43,964 nucleotides of DNA from Burkholderiales bacterium (GCA_019751125.1 JAIENU010000096.1:1-43964), one strand, 5' to 3'. Positions 15,958 through 24,363 are shown, counted from the first letter of the stretch. Program-made: numbers and translations. The notes: a model not told the origin generated them from the sequence alone.

Positions 15958-17109
15958 TCAGGGGCCTTCGTCTGCCGGCGTGCGCAGCTTGCGTGCCGGA
16001 TAGACCTTGGCCGGATGCTGCAGCAGCGCCGCCTCATCGACATCGACACCGAGGCCCGGCGCGGTGGGCAGCTCGATGTAGCCGTTTTTCGGCTTGAGCT
16101 GGTTCGGCGAAATCTTGTCGCAGAAATCGACGAAGGGCAGGAAGTACTCGGTGATGATGAAGTTGGGCATCGTCGCCGAGGCATGCACGGTGGAAGCCAG
16201 TGCCACCAGCGTCGAGTTGTAATTGTGCGGTGACACCGCGACCAGGAAGGGCTCGGCCATCGCCGCGATTTCCTTCAGCTCGAGGATGCCACCGACACAG
16301 GCGACATCGGGATTGAGGATGTCGGCGGAACGTTTTTCCAGCAGCGGACGGAAACCGGTCTTGGTATAGGTCGCCTCGCCGATCACCATCGGCACACCGA
16401 TCTCGCGGCGGATCAGCGCCAGCTCGTCGGGGAATTCGGCCTGGCAGGATTCCTCCATCCAGTAGAGGTCAAACTCGGCCAGTTGTTTGTCGAGGCGAAT
16501 GGCGTGCATCGGCGCCAGCCGGCGGTGCTGCTCGATCAGCAGGTCAATATCGGGACCCACCGCGTCGCGGATCGCCTTCACCACGCGTACCGCGCGCCGC
16601 TCGTGCTCCTTCGGAATCCAGGTGCGCCACGGCGCCGGCAGCGGATCGAACTTCATCGCAGTGAAGCCCTGCTTCACCACCTTCTCGGCGGCCCGCGCGT
16701 AATCGTCGGGCTCCTTCATGCCATAGCTCCAGCCGTTGGCATAAACACGGATCTTCTCGCGGTATTTGCCGCCGAGCAGGTTGTACACCGGCTGTTTGGT
16801 CGCCTTGCCGACGATGTCCCACATCGCCTGCTCGATGCCGCTCACCGCACAGAACAGCTCCACCGAGCCGCGGCGCGCCGCGTAATCGTCAAACGCGAAT
16901 TGGGTGAAGTGCTTGATGTCGAAAGGGCTGCGGCCGACCATGTACGGCCCCAGCGCATTCAACTGCGCCATCACCGCGGTGTCGCGGTCGTACTGCGAAT
17001 AGGCTTCGCCCCAGCCGTGGATGCCGGCATCGGTTTCGACCTTGACGAAGATCAGATTCTTGCGCCAGCCGGGATGAACGGCATAACTTTTGACTGCGGT
17101 GATTTTCAT
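15958..17109 (-). CDS. Enolase-superfamily enzyme (mandelate racemase / muconate lactonizing type), sugar-acid dehydratase-like
   Basis: 383 residues with the capping domain (about 1-125) and the TIM barrel. Candidate metal ligands are E193, E219 (WMEES) and E245 (GEA); H195 and H295 (SPHN) are candidate acid/base residues; K153 lies in MKFDP. In galactonate dehydratase the first ligand is Asp in a D-F-H motif, whereas here it is E-Q-H, a conservative change. Galactonate or gluconate-type dehydratase is the nearest guess; the substrate is unknown. The ATG has GGAGGAG just upstream. A palindrome at 17163-17181 may be its operator. Confidence 0.85.
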   Translation of the reverse strand: MKITAVKSYAVHPGWRKNLIFVKVETDAGIHGWGEAYSQYDRDTAVMAQLNALGPYMVGRSPFDIKHFTQFAFDDYAARRGSVELFCAVSGIEQAMWDIVGKATKQPVYNLLGGKYREKIRVYANGWSYGMKEPDDYARAAEKVVKQGFTAMKFDPLPAPWRTWIPKEHERRAVRVVKAIRDAVGPDIDLLIEQHRRLAPMHAIRLDKQLAEFDLYWMEESCQAEFPDELALIRREIGVPMVIGEATYTKTGFRPLLEKRSADILNPDVACVGGILELKEIAAMAEPFLVAVSPHNYNSTLVALASTVHASATMPNFIITEYFLPFVDFCDKISPNQLKPKNGYIELPTAPGLGVDVDEAALLQHPAKVYPARKLRTPADEGP

Positions 17110-17162
17110 GGCTCCTCCGGAAATGTCCTTGTTGCAGAGCGCCCGAATCTAGCAGTTTGTTG

Positions 17163-17181
17163 GCGTTATCGAAATTAACGC
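17163..17181. promoter_or_regulatory. Inverted repeat upstream of the enolase-superfamily gene
   Basis: GCGTTA-TCGAAAT-TAACGC, 6+6 bases with a 7-base centre, 54 bases before the ATG. This spacing is normal for a GntR- or LysR-type operator of a catabolic gene. No regulator gene is adjacent. Confidence 0.35.
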
Positions 17182-17285
17182 TGCTTGCTGGAGCAGAAAA
17201 TTTTTCGATGCTCACCCAAATCAAGGGCTTGCGCGCATCTGCGGCTGATACCTCCGTCCATCATGCGAGCGCACACTACACGCGC

Positions 17286-18422
17286 TCACATCACTCGCGG
17301 CGCGAGCTTCAGCAACTGCCCGATACGCTCCGAACTCTTGAGGCCGCTGCCGGTCAGCACCAGCACCGTGGTCTCGTCACTGCGGATCGCGCCGGAGGCC
17401 AGCCACTGCGTCAGCGCGGCAGCAGCCGAGGCACAGGTCGGCTCGACGTAAAAGCCCATGCGTGCCAGCGCGGCGAGCGCGGCAATGATTTCATCTTCAC
17501 TGACCGCGGCAATCTCACCCCCGCTGCGGCGCACCGCCTGCACCACTTCGCGCAGGCGCGTCGGTTGCGAGGAAGCAATGCCTTCGGCCACGGTCGGCTT
17601 CACCTCCACCGGCACCGGCGCTTCGCCGCCGGATTTCCAGGTGGCGTAACAGGGCGCGCAGTTCGCCGCCTGCACGCCGAAGATGCGCGGGCGTTTTGTG
17701 ATCTCGCCGTTGCGCAGCAGTTCATCGAAACCGCGGTCCAGGCCAAGCACATTGCTGCCGTAACCCAGCGGTGTCACCACATTGTCCGGCGCACGGAAAC
17801 CGAGTTGCTCCCAAAGCTCATAGGCGAGCGTCTTCGTGCCCTCGACAAAAAACGGCTGCCAGTTGTGGCTGGCGTAAAAAATCTCGCTGCTCATCGCAAG
17901 CGCGGCGTCGGCGACATCCTGGCGCGAGCCGCGCACGGTCACCACGTCGGCGCCGCCGGCGGCAATCTGCGCGATCTTCGGGTACGAGGCGGTCTCCGGC
18001 ACCAGGATGCGGCAGCGCATGCCCGCAGCGGCGGCATAGGACGACAGCGAAGCGCCGGCGTTGCCGGAAGAATCCTCCAGCACATGGTCGATGCCGCGGC
18101 TTTTCAGATAACTCACCATCACCGTCATGCCGCGGTCCTTGAACGAACCGGTGGGCATCATGAACTCGAGCTTGAAGTTCACTTGTGCCCCCTGCCAGGT
18201 GCGCTCAAGCAAGGGCGTACCACCCTCGCCCAGCGTCACCGCCTGGCGGTGATCAACGCCGATCGCCGCCGCGTAACGCCACAGCGAACGATCGGCGGTA
18301 TTGATGGCATCGCGGCGCATGCCCGGTGCGGGCGACAGGTTGAGATAGGCGCCGCCATCACCACACCAGCGGGCGTGCTCGACAGAATAACGGGCCGCAT
18401 TCGACGAATCTATATAATCCAT
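17286..18422 (-). CDS. PLP-dependent threonine-synthase-like enzyme
   Basis: 378 residues, fold type II PLP enzyme. The Schiff-base lysine is K95 in TGSFKDRG, the phosphate loop is DSSGNAGASL at about 118-127, and the C-terminal TGSGLK is the pyridine-ring contact. The N-terminus (CGDGGAYLNL) lacks the full zinc-ribbon seen in some relatives. It may be threonine synthase or a related ammonia-lyase acting in catabolism; no thrA/thrB neighbours exist. The ATG has no clear ribosome site and is overlapped by an AT-rich motif (18414-18436). Confidence 0.8.
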   Translation of the reverse strand: MDYIDSSNAARYSVEHARWCGDGGAYLNLSPAPGMRRDAINTADRSLWRYAAAIGVDHRQAVTLGEGGTPLLERTWQGAQVNFKLEFMMPTGSFKDRGMTVMVSYLKSRGIDHVLEDSSGNAGASLSSYAAAAGMRCRILVPETASYPKIAQIAAGGADVVTVRGSRQDVADAALAMSSEIFYASHNWQPFFVEGTKTLAYELWEQLGFRAPDNVVTPLGYGSNVLGLDRGFDELLRNGEITKRPRIFGVQAANCAPCYATWKSGGEAPVPVEVKPTVAEGIASSQPTRLREVVQAVRRSGGEIAAVSEDEIIAALAALARMGFYVEPTCASAAAALTQWLASGAIRSDETTVLVLTGSGLKSSERIGQLLKLAPRVM

Positions 18423-18436
18423 TGATTTTATTGATT
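18414..18436 (-). repeat. AT-rich IHF-like dispersed motif, copy 3, over a start codon
   Basis: Minus strand reads AATCAATAAAATCAATGG and continues ATTAT; AATCAA-TGGA-TTA matches the IHF consensus exactly. The ATG of the threonine-synthase-like gene (18422-18420) lies inside it. A second partial copy (AATCAATAAAATAATCAA) abuts it at 18432-18449. Confidence 0.6.
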
Positions 18437-18463
18437 ATTTTATTGATTTCCGCAGGAGCAGGG

Positions 18464-18500
18464 CAAAAAAACGGGCAGGCGCATCACGCGCCTGCCCGTT
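18464..18500 (-). terminator. Intrinsic terminator of the small Lys-rich protein gene
   Basis: A 13-bp perfect stem AACGGGCAGGCGC / GCGCCTGCCCGTT with a 5-base loop, followed on the minus strand by a run of T. It lies 54 bases past the stop at 18554. Confidence 0.9.
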
Positions 18501-18553
18501 GATTTTATCGTGCAGCAGCAGCGTCCTGGCCGGAACCGGACGCTGCGGGACGA

Positions 18554-18808
18554 TCAGCCGGCTTTCTTGGCTTTCTTTTTGGCCTTGGCTTTTTTCTTGC
18601 CTTCGCTCTTGGCCTTCTTCGGGGCATCAGCCTTGGCTTCCGGCGCCGGCTTCGCCATGTCAGCCTTGGCCGGAGCCGCGGGTTGCGCGGGCGTTGCGGG
18701 TTGTGCCGGCGTCGCAGGCGCGGCACCCTGGGCCAGCGCACTGCCGCTGACCGTTGCGAAGATTGCGGCAAACATCGCCGCCAACACCGTTGTCATCTGC
18801 TTGCTCAT
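18554..18808 (-). CDS. Small exported Ala/Pro- and Lys-rich protein
   Basis: 84 residues. A signal peptide (residues 1-26, ending SGSALA-Q) is followed by a Pro/Ala-repeat linker (PATPAQPATPAQPAAPAK) and a strongly basic tail of Lys/Ala (about residues 64-84). The start at ATG 18808 is set by GGAGG 8 bases upstream; the longer in-frame extension to 19090 is antisense to the SDR gene and has no signal. Function unknown. A polycationic periplasmic tail could bind nucleic acid, LPS or other polyanions. It is transcribed alone, divergent from the SDR gene, with its own terminator. Confidence 0.75.
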   Translation of the reverse strand: MSKQMTTVLAAMFAAIFATVSGSALAQGAAPATPAQPATPAQPAAPAKADMAKPAPEAKADAPKKAKSEGKKKAKAKKKAKKAG

Positions 18809-18941
18809 CCGGGTTTCCTCCTGATGTGGTTGTCTGCACCCCGGACCCGGGGCACCTGATTCCTTTAACGCGACGCCGCAACGGCGGTTGACCGCGGGGC
18901 CGGTGTTACCATCGCCGCCATCCACAGAGGGGAGAAAACAC

Positions 18942-19715
18942 ATGGATCTCGCGATCAAAGGCAAACGTGCGTTGATCACCGGCGGCTCGCGCGGCATCGG
19001 TTTTGGCGCGGCACAGGCACTCGCGGCCGAGGGCTGCCATCTGCATCTCGCGGCACGCAGCAGCGCCGACCTCGCCGCCGCCCGCGACAAACTGGCGGGC
19101 TACGGCGTTGAGGTGCACTGCCACGCCGCCGACCTGTCGGATGCGGCCAGGGCCGTGGCACTGGCGCGCGAATGCGGCAATGTCGACTTCCTGATCAACA
19201 ACGCCGGCTCAATCCCGCAGGGCACGCTGGACAGCGTTGATGACACCACCTGGAAACGCGCCTGGGACCTCAAGGTCTTCGGCTTCATCGACATCACCCG
19301 CGAGATCTACGCCGGCATGCGCCAGCGCAAAAGCGGCGTGATCATCAATGTCATCGGCGCCGCCGGTGAACGGCCGGTGGCGAGCTATATCGCCGGCAGC
19401 ATGGGCAATGCCGCACTGATGGCGATGACCCGCGCGCTGGGCGCGGAAAGCCCGGAATACGGCGTGCGCGTGGTCGGCATCAATCCCGGCGGCACCGCCA
19501 CCGACCGCGCGGTGAAGCGGCTGCGCGAACGCGCCGAGAAGGAACTCGGCAACGCGGACCGCTGGCCCGAGTTTGTAAAAAAATCACCGTTCGGCCGGAT
19601 GGCCACGGTGGAGGAACTGGGTTCGCTGACGGCCTTCCTGTGTTCGCCGCTGTCCGGTTATACCACCGGCACCATCATCACCGTCGATGGTGGCGCAAGC
19701 AGCCGCCGCGCCTGA
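18942..19715 (+). CDS. SDR-family protein lacking the canonical Ser-Tyr-Lys catalytic residues
   Basis: 257 residues of classical short-chain dehydrogenase fold. The nucleotide motif TGGSRGIG is at 13-20 and NNAG at 86-89, and the C-terminus (GYTTGTIITVDGG) is normal. At the catalytic site, where S and YxxxK are expected, it has IINVIGAAG and AGSMGNAALMAM, so the usual Tyr and Lys positions are Gly and Asn. It still probably binds NAD(P) but must use other residues or act differently. The start ATG follows AGGGGAG; an extension to 18888 has no such site. It is followed at once by a convergent gene. Confidence 0.88.
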   Translation: MDLAIKGKRALITGGSRGIGFGAAQALAAEGCHLHLAARSSADLAAARDKLAGYGVEVHCHAADLSDAARAVALARECGNVDFLINNAGSIPQGTLDSVDDTTWKRAWDLKVFGFIDITREIYAGMRQRKSGVIINVIGAAGERPVASYIAGSMGNAALMAMTRALGAESPEYGVRVVGINPGGTATDRAVKRLRERAEKELGNADRWPEFVKKSPFGRMATVEELGSLTAFLCSPLSGYTTGTIITVDGGASSRRA

Positions 19716-19721
19716 AGCGTT

Positions 19722-20093
19722 TTATTTCGCCGCGGGTTTTACCACGGCATCCACGGCACGCAGCGCTTCGTCGTAGGCTTTTTCGGCGGCCTGCAGTTTT
19801 ACACGGGCCGCAGCCTGCGCTTTTTCCGCGGCATCGAGATCACGCTTGCGCGCCGCGGCTTCCCTTTGCGCGGCGGCATGGGCCTCGCGCGTATTCAGCA
19901 CTTCCTGTTCAGCCAGCTTTGCATCGTGGCGCGCCTGCTGCAACTGGCGGTGCGCGGCGCCGGCGCGGTACTGGCCCTGTTGCAGGGCCTGGCCGCGCTC
20001 CTCGACCGGTGCCGCTTCGGCGGCCGGCAGCAGCTGCACGCTGCCGCAAAGCAGCGCGCCGCCGATGCACCCGACTGCCGTGGCGAAACGCAT
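19722..20093 (-). CDS. Exported coiled-coil protein of unknown function
   Basis: 123 residues: a signal peptide (about 1-28, ending AEA-AP), then one long Ala/Gln/Glu/Lys-rich helix (about 33-115) with heptad character. A Cys at 16 (ALLC) does not meet the lipobox, so a lipoprotein is unlikely. Its ATG overlaps the TGA of the quinone oxidoreductase gene by one base (TGATG), which implies coupled translation although the products seem unrelated. The family is not recognised. Confidence 0.7.
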   Translation of the reverse strand: MRFATAVGCIGGALLCGSVQLLPAAEAAPVEERGQALQQGQYRAGAAHRQLQQARHDAKLAEQEVLNTREAHAAAQREAAARKRDLDAAEKAQAAARVKLQAAEKAYDEALRAVDAVVKPAAK

Positions 20094-21064
20094 CAGGGCA
20101 GCAGCACCGTCGAGCCGGTGGTCTTGCGCGACTCGAGGTCGCGGTGCGCCTGCGCCGCCTCGCGCAGCGGATAGCGCTGGTTGATGGTGATTTTTACCGC
20201 GCCTTTTTTCACCACCGCAAACAACTCGCGCGCGGCGGTGAGCAGGTCCTCGCGCTGGCTGGTGTAATTCACCAGCGTCGGCCTTGTCAGGAACAGCGAC
20301 CCCTTCTGCGCGAGGATGCCGATGTTCACCGGCGGCACCGCGCCCGAGGCATTGCCGAAGCTGGCCATCAGGCCCAGCGGTGCAAGGCAGTCCAGCGACT
20401 CCATGAAGGTGTCCTTGCCGACGCCGTCATACACCACCGGCACGCCCTTGCCCTTGGTGATGGCCTTGACGCGCTCCGACAGTTTTTCGCGCGACATCAC
20501 CACCACATGCTTGCAGCCGACTTTTTTCGCCAGCGCGACCTTTTCATCGCTGCCGACGGTGCCGATCACCGTGGCGCCGAGGTGTTTCGCCCACTGGCAG
20601 AGGATCTGGCCTACCCCGCCCGCCGCGGCATGGACAACGATGGTGTCGCCCTTTTTCACGCGGTAGGTGCGGCGGCACAGATACCAGGCGGTCATGCCCT
20701 TCAGCATCATCGCCGCCGCGGTTTCATCCTTGATGCCGGCGGGGATCTTCACCAGCCGGGCCACCGGACGGATCAGCACTTCGGCATAGGCGCCGATCGG
20801 CTGGGCGTAGGCCACGCGATCACCGACCTTGAACTCCTTGACCTTCGGACCCACCGCCTCGACCACGCCGGCGCCCTCGGAACCGAGGGTCAGCGGCAGC
20901 GGCATCGGATAGAGGCCCGAGCGATGATAGGTGTCGATGAAGTTCAGGCCGATCGCCGTGTTGCGCACCCGGACCTCGCCGGGTCCGGGTTCACCGACGG
21001 CAACTTCCTCCCAGCGCAGTTGCTCGGGGCCGCCGTTCTGGTGGATGCGTATCGCGTGGGGCAT
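20093..21064 (-). CDS. NADPH:quinone oxidoreductase (zinc-free MDR family)
   Basis: 323 residues, the length of QorA. It has the GroES-like N-terminal domain with FIDTYHRSGLYP (residues about 43-54) and no catalytic zinc cysteines. The Rossmann NADPH motif is HAAAGGVGQILCQWAK, about residues 142-157. It reduces quinones or enones in the cytosol with NADPH. Upstream lies a Bug gene (36-base gap), so it may be part of the aldolase-Bug-qor transcript. Its stop overlaps the next gene by one base. Confidence 0.92.
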   Translation of the reverse strand: MPHAIRIHQNGGPEQLRWEEVAVGEPGPGEVRVRNTAIGLNFIDTYHRSGLYPMPLPLTLGSEGAGVVEAVGPKVKEFKVGDRVAYAQPIGAYAEVLIRPVARLVKIPAGIKDETAAAMMLKGMTAWYLCRRTYRVKKGDTIVVHAAAGGVGQILCQWAKHLGATVIGTVGSDEKVALAKKVGCKHVVVMSREKLSERVKAITKGKGVPVVYDGVGKDTFMESLDCLAPLGLMASFGNASGAVPPVNIGILAQKGSLFLTRPTLVNYTSQREDLLTAARELFAVVKKGAVKITINQRYPLREAAQAHRDLESRKTTGSTVLLP

Positions 21065-21099
21065 GGCTGTTGCTCCTCTCTGTGTGTGATGCAGCGCTG

Positions 21100-22083
21100 T
21101 TATTCAGCCTTGATGCCGGCGTCGCGGACGACTTTCGACCACTTCGCGGTTTCAGCGCGGATGAATTTGCCATAGGTGACGGAATTCATGAACAGCACCT
21201 CGGCGCCCTGGGAGTCGAATTTTTTCTGCATCTCGGGGTTGTCCACCACTTTTTTCACCGCGGCTTCCAGCGTGCGCACGATGGCCGGGCTCACACCGGC
21301 GGGCGCGAGAATGCCCCACCAGTTGTTGGCTTCGTAGCCGGGCACGGTTTCGGCAACCGTCGGGACGTTGGGGAAGGCGCTGTTGCGCTTGGCGCCGCCC
21401 ACGGCGAGCAGGCGCAGGCGGTTGGCCTGCACATGCGGCACCAGTTGCAGGAACGAACCCATGGTGATCTGGGTGTTGCCTGCGATCACATCAATCATCG
21501 CCGGGCCACCGCCCTTGAACGGCACGTGGATCAGGTTGATGCCGGCCTGCAGGCGGAACAGTTCGGTGCTCAGATGCTGGAAGCTGCCGATGCCGGCGGT
21601 GGCATAGGTCAGCGAACCCGGCTTGGCCTTGGCCATGTCGATCAGCTCCTTGGTCGACTTCGCCGGCATTTTCGGGCTGACGGTCAGCGCGCTGGGGCCG
21701 GTGCCGATCAGCGCGATCGGCATGAAAGACTTGTCCGGGTCAAAACGCACCTGCGATTTGTAGATGGAAGGGTTGTAAGCGAATGCGACCGAGGCGATCA
21801 GCAGCGTGTGGCCGTCGGGCAGCGAATTGGCGGCGATTTCGGTGCCGATGATGCCGCCGGCCCCGCCGCGATTGTCGATCACCACCTGCTGGCCGAGCAG
21901 CGGCGCCATGTCATTGGCCACCAGGCGGCCGACGATGTCATTGCTGCCACCAGGCGGGAAGGGCACGATCACCCGCACCGGTTTGGTCGGCGCCCAGTTG
22001 GCCTGCGCCTGCGCAACCAGCGGCAGCGCCGCCGCCAGTGCCACCACGCCGGCCAGCGCCGGCTTCATCATGCGATTAAACAT
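21100..22083 (-). CDS. TctC/Bug-family periplasmic binding protein (orphan)
   Basis: 327 residues. Signal peptide (about 1-27, ending AQAQA), then KPVRVIVPFPPGGSNDIVGR, the Bug signature, and FKGGGPAMIDVIAG in the second lobe. No tctA/tctB genes are adjacent, so it is an orphan receptor, common in Burkholderiales. It lies between an HpcH/HpaI aldolase gene and a quinone oxidoreductase gene on the same strand and may supply the carboxylate that the aldolase uses; that is inference. The start has GGAGGAT upstream. Confidence 0.92.
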   Translation of the reverse strand: MFNRMMKPALAGVVALAAALPLVAQAQANWAPTKPVRVIVPFPPGGSNDIVGRLVANDMAPLLGQQVVIDNRGGAGGIIGTEIAANSLPDGHTLLIASVAFAYNPSIYKSQVRFDPDKSFMPIALIGTGPSALTVSPKMPAKSTKELIDMAKAKPGSLTYATAGIGSFQHLSTELFRLQAGINLIHVPFKGGGPAMIDVIAGNTQITMGSFLQLVPHVQANRLRLLAVGGAKRNSAFPNVPTVAETVPGYEANNWWGILAPAGVSPAIVRTLEAAVKKVVDNPEMQKKFDSQGAEVLFMNSVTYGKFIRAETAKWSKVVRDAGIKAE

Positions 22084-22102
22084 GTCGTATCCTCCAGAAA
22101 AA

Positions 22103-22125
22103 TTTCAATAAAAACAATTGGTTAG
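22103..22125 (+). repeat. AT-rich IHF-like dispersed motif, copy 4
   Basis: CAATAAAAACAATTGGTTAG from 22106; one mismatch to the IHF consensus. It lies 20 bases before the Bug gene start, in the gap between the aldolase and Bug genes. Confidence 0.55.
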
Positions 22126-22153
22126 TTGGTCAGAAACCAGCAAGCACAAACCA

Positions 22154-22954
22154 TCACTTCGCCGCGTCACCAAGAGCCTTGCGCAACTCACCGGTGACAC
22201 GGCCGGCCTCGGCGAGAATGAATGCGATTTCGCTGTTGGTGGTGATGAAACGGGCGCCGCTGCGGATGTACTCCATCTGCCGCGGCAGGTGGCGATCGCC
22301 ACCGACACCGGCGATTTTCCCATGTCGCAGCGTGGTCGCGATCAACTTGTTGATGGCCGCAGCCGCCTCGGCATCGCCGAACTGCCCCGGTTTACCCATC
22401 GCGGTGAGCAGGTCATTGATGCCGATGTGGATCACATCAATGCCTTCGACAGCGGCAATGGCCTCGATGTTCGCAACACCGGCGGGTGTTTCGATCATGC
22501 AGGCCACCAGCGTGTTTTCCTGCAGCGCCGGCACCACCTCTGAAACCGGCAGCGTGCGGTAGTCGAACAGGGGGTAGCCGCCGACCACGGAACGGCGGCC
22601 GATCGGCGGATACTTGGCGCGCGACACGGCGCGGCGCGCCTCGTCGGCATTGTTGATGTCCGGAAACACGATGCCGGTGACGCCGTTGTCGAGCAGCACC
22701 GACACATCGGGGTCGTCGCAACTGCGCACCCGCACCAGCGGCGCAATGCCACAGCCCAGCGCAGCCTGCGCGATGTGGCCGATGGTCTCGAGGTTGAACA
22801 GCGAATGCTGGGCATCGACGAACAGGAAATCGTGGCCGCTGGTCTTGGCGATGCGCGCGATGTCGCCCGAACGCGCCAGGCGCACGTTCATGCCCAGCGC
22901 GACGCGGCCGGCACGCATCATGGTTTTCAGCGGATTCTCTGCGGTGACGGGCAT
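22154..22954 (-). CDS. HpcH/HpaI-family class II aldolase
   Basis: 266 residues. Metal-dependent pyruvate-type aldolase or citrate-lyase-like fold. By comparison with HpaI the visible catalytic residues are H50 (VDAQHS), R75 (LVRV), and the metal ligands E155 (MIETPAGV) and D181 (IGINDL). The substrate is probably a 2-keto-3-deoxy or hydroxy diacid. I use ATG 22954, which has AGGAG 5 bases upstream. The in-frame extension to 23035 runs into the tRNA gene and is not coding. Confidence 0.9.
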   Translation of the reverse strand: MPVTAENPLKTMMRAGRVALGMNVRLARSGDIARIAKTSGHDFLFVDAQHSLFNLETIGHIAQAALGCGIAPLVRVRSCDDPDVSVLLDNGVTGIVFPDINNADEARRAVSRAKYPPIGRRSVVGGYPLFDYRTLPVSEVVPALQENTLVACMIETPAGVANIEAIAAVEGIDVIHIGINDLLTAMGKPGQFGDAEAAAAINKLIATTLRHGKIAGVGGDRHLPRQMEYIRSGARFITTNSEIAFILAEAGRVTGELRKALGDAAK

Positions 22955-23001
22955 CACGGCTCCTGGAGTGGTGCCGGACGGGGATGCGTCGCGGCGATGG
23001 C

Positions 23002-23078
<77 letters not shown>

Positions 23079-23117
23079 GGCTGTGTTCCCGCAGCAGCGG
23101 GCAAGAACGCGATTTTA

Positions 23118-24194
23118 TCACTGCGGGTCGTCGTGACCGGCTGTGCCGCGGGGCTCGGTCACCCAGGCGTCAATCAGCGTGTAACCCACCGCCAGCACCA
23201 CCGGCCCGACAAAAATGCCGACCAGGCCGAAGGCAAACAGGCCGCCGATGACACCGGCAAAAATCAGCAGCAGCGGCAGGTCCGCGCCCTGGCGGATCAG
23301 GAAGGGCCGGATCACGTTGTCGATGGTGCCGACAAAAATCGTCCACACCAGCAGGAAAGTACCCCAGCCGGTGCTGTCGCTCCAGTACAGCCACACCACC
23401 GCCGGCGCCAGCACCAGCACCGGCCCGATCTGCGCGATGCACAGCATGAACATCACCGCGGTGAGCACCGTGGCGAAGGGAATGCCGGCCACCGCGAGGC
23501 CGATGCCGCCGAGCAGCGACTGCACCAGCGCGGTGACCACCACACCCAGCGCCACGCCGCGGATCGCCTGGCCGGCGAGTGTCACCGCGCCTTCACCGCG
23601 ACCCGGCGCAAGCCGGGTGCCGAAGCGGCGCAGCCAGCGTGCCCAGGCCTCGCCGTCAGCATAAAGCACGGCAGCGAGCGCCACGGTGAGCAGGAACTGC
23701 ATGAACACGACGCCGAAACTGCCGACCTCGGACAGGAACCATTTGGCAATCTGCCCGATATAGGGCTCGGCACGCAGGGCGAGGTCGCGCACCCCCTCGG
23801 CGGCGAGGGTGGTCCACAGATGCGCCGCCGCCTCACCGACCAACGGCAGTGCGCGCAGCCAGTCGGGCGGCGGCGGCAGCTGCAGGGTGGCGAGGCCCCT
23901 GGCCCAGTCAATGATCTCGTCGGCATGCCCGACCAGCGTGGTGATCGCCAGCGTCAGCGGCACCACGAACACCAGCAGCAGGGCCAGCGTCATCACCAGC
24001 ACCGCCAGCGCGCGGCGATGCCACAAGCGGTTCTGCACACGCAGCATCAGCGGCCAGGTGGCAACGACGATCATCGCCGCCCAGATCAGCGGCGCGATGA
24101 ACGGCCGCATGATCCACGCCGAGGACACAATCAGCGCGCCGATGAACAGCACCGAGAGGGTGATGCGGGCCAGTTCGTTGCGCTGCGTGGTCAT
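23118..24194 (-). CDS. AI-2E family transporter (TqsA/PerM-like)
   Basis: 358 residues with about eight hydrophobic segments and the family's central periplasmic helix region (about residues 100-150). The C-terminal core has IDNVIRPFLIRQGADLPLL, the most conserved motif of the family. The family includes exporters of autoinducer-2, Na+/H+ antiporters and proteins of unknown role, so the substrate is open. The ATG follows GGAG by 7 bases. It sits 40 bases before the tRNA on the same strand, and follows a leader hairpin (24209-24234). Confidence 0.92.
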   Translation of the reverse strand: MTTQRNELARITLSVLFIGALIVSSAWIMRPFIAPLIWAAMIVVATWPLMLRVQNRLWHRRALAVLVMTLALLLVFVVPLTLAITTLVGHADEIIDWARGLATLQLPPPPDWLRALPLVGEAAAHLWTTLAAEGVRDLALRAEPYIGQIAKWFLSEVGSFGVVFMQFLLTVALAAVLYADGEAWARWLRRFGTRLAPGRGEGAVTLAGQAIRGVALGVVVTALVQSLLGGIGLAVAGIPFATVLTAVMFMLCIAQIGPVLVLAPAVVWLYWSDSTGWGTFLLVWTIFVGTIDNVIRPFLIRQGADLPLLLIFAGVIGGLFAFGLVGIFVGPVVLAVGYTLIDAWVTEPRGTAGHDDPQ

Positions 24195-24208
24195 TCGGGT
24201 CTCCGGAT

Positions 24209-24234
24209 CCCTGCGGCGGGATATAGCCGCAGGG
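24209..24234 (-). promoter_or_regulatory. Leader hairpin before the AI-2E transporter gene
   Basis: CCCTGCGGC-GGGATATA-GCCGCAGGG, a perfect 9-bp stem 15 bases before the ATG and just ahead of the GGAG ribosome site. It could limit ribosome entry or stabilise the 5' end. No T run follows. Confidence 0.35.
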
Positions 24235-24333
24235 TTTGATTGTCCATGTTAACCGGCACGCCTCCAAGCACGGGCATCGCCGAACGCCGCGCCCTGCCAC
24301 AGAAATGCGCCACGGCACTCCGTCCGGCGCCCG

Positions 24334-24363
24334 AAAAAAGAAAACGGCCCGGAGACCGGGCCG
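24334..24363 (-). terminator. Intrinsic terminator of rpoD
   Basis: CGGCCCGG-AGA-CCGGGCCG, an 8-bp stem 63 bases after the rpoD stop. On the minus strand it is followed by TTTTCTTTTTT. Confidence 0.9.

Noticed and set aside
19722..20093. Coiled-coil protein as a lipoprotein
   Set aside because: The Cys at 16 is preceded by ALL, which does not fit the lipobox requirement for Gly, Ala or Ser at -1.
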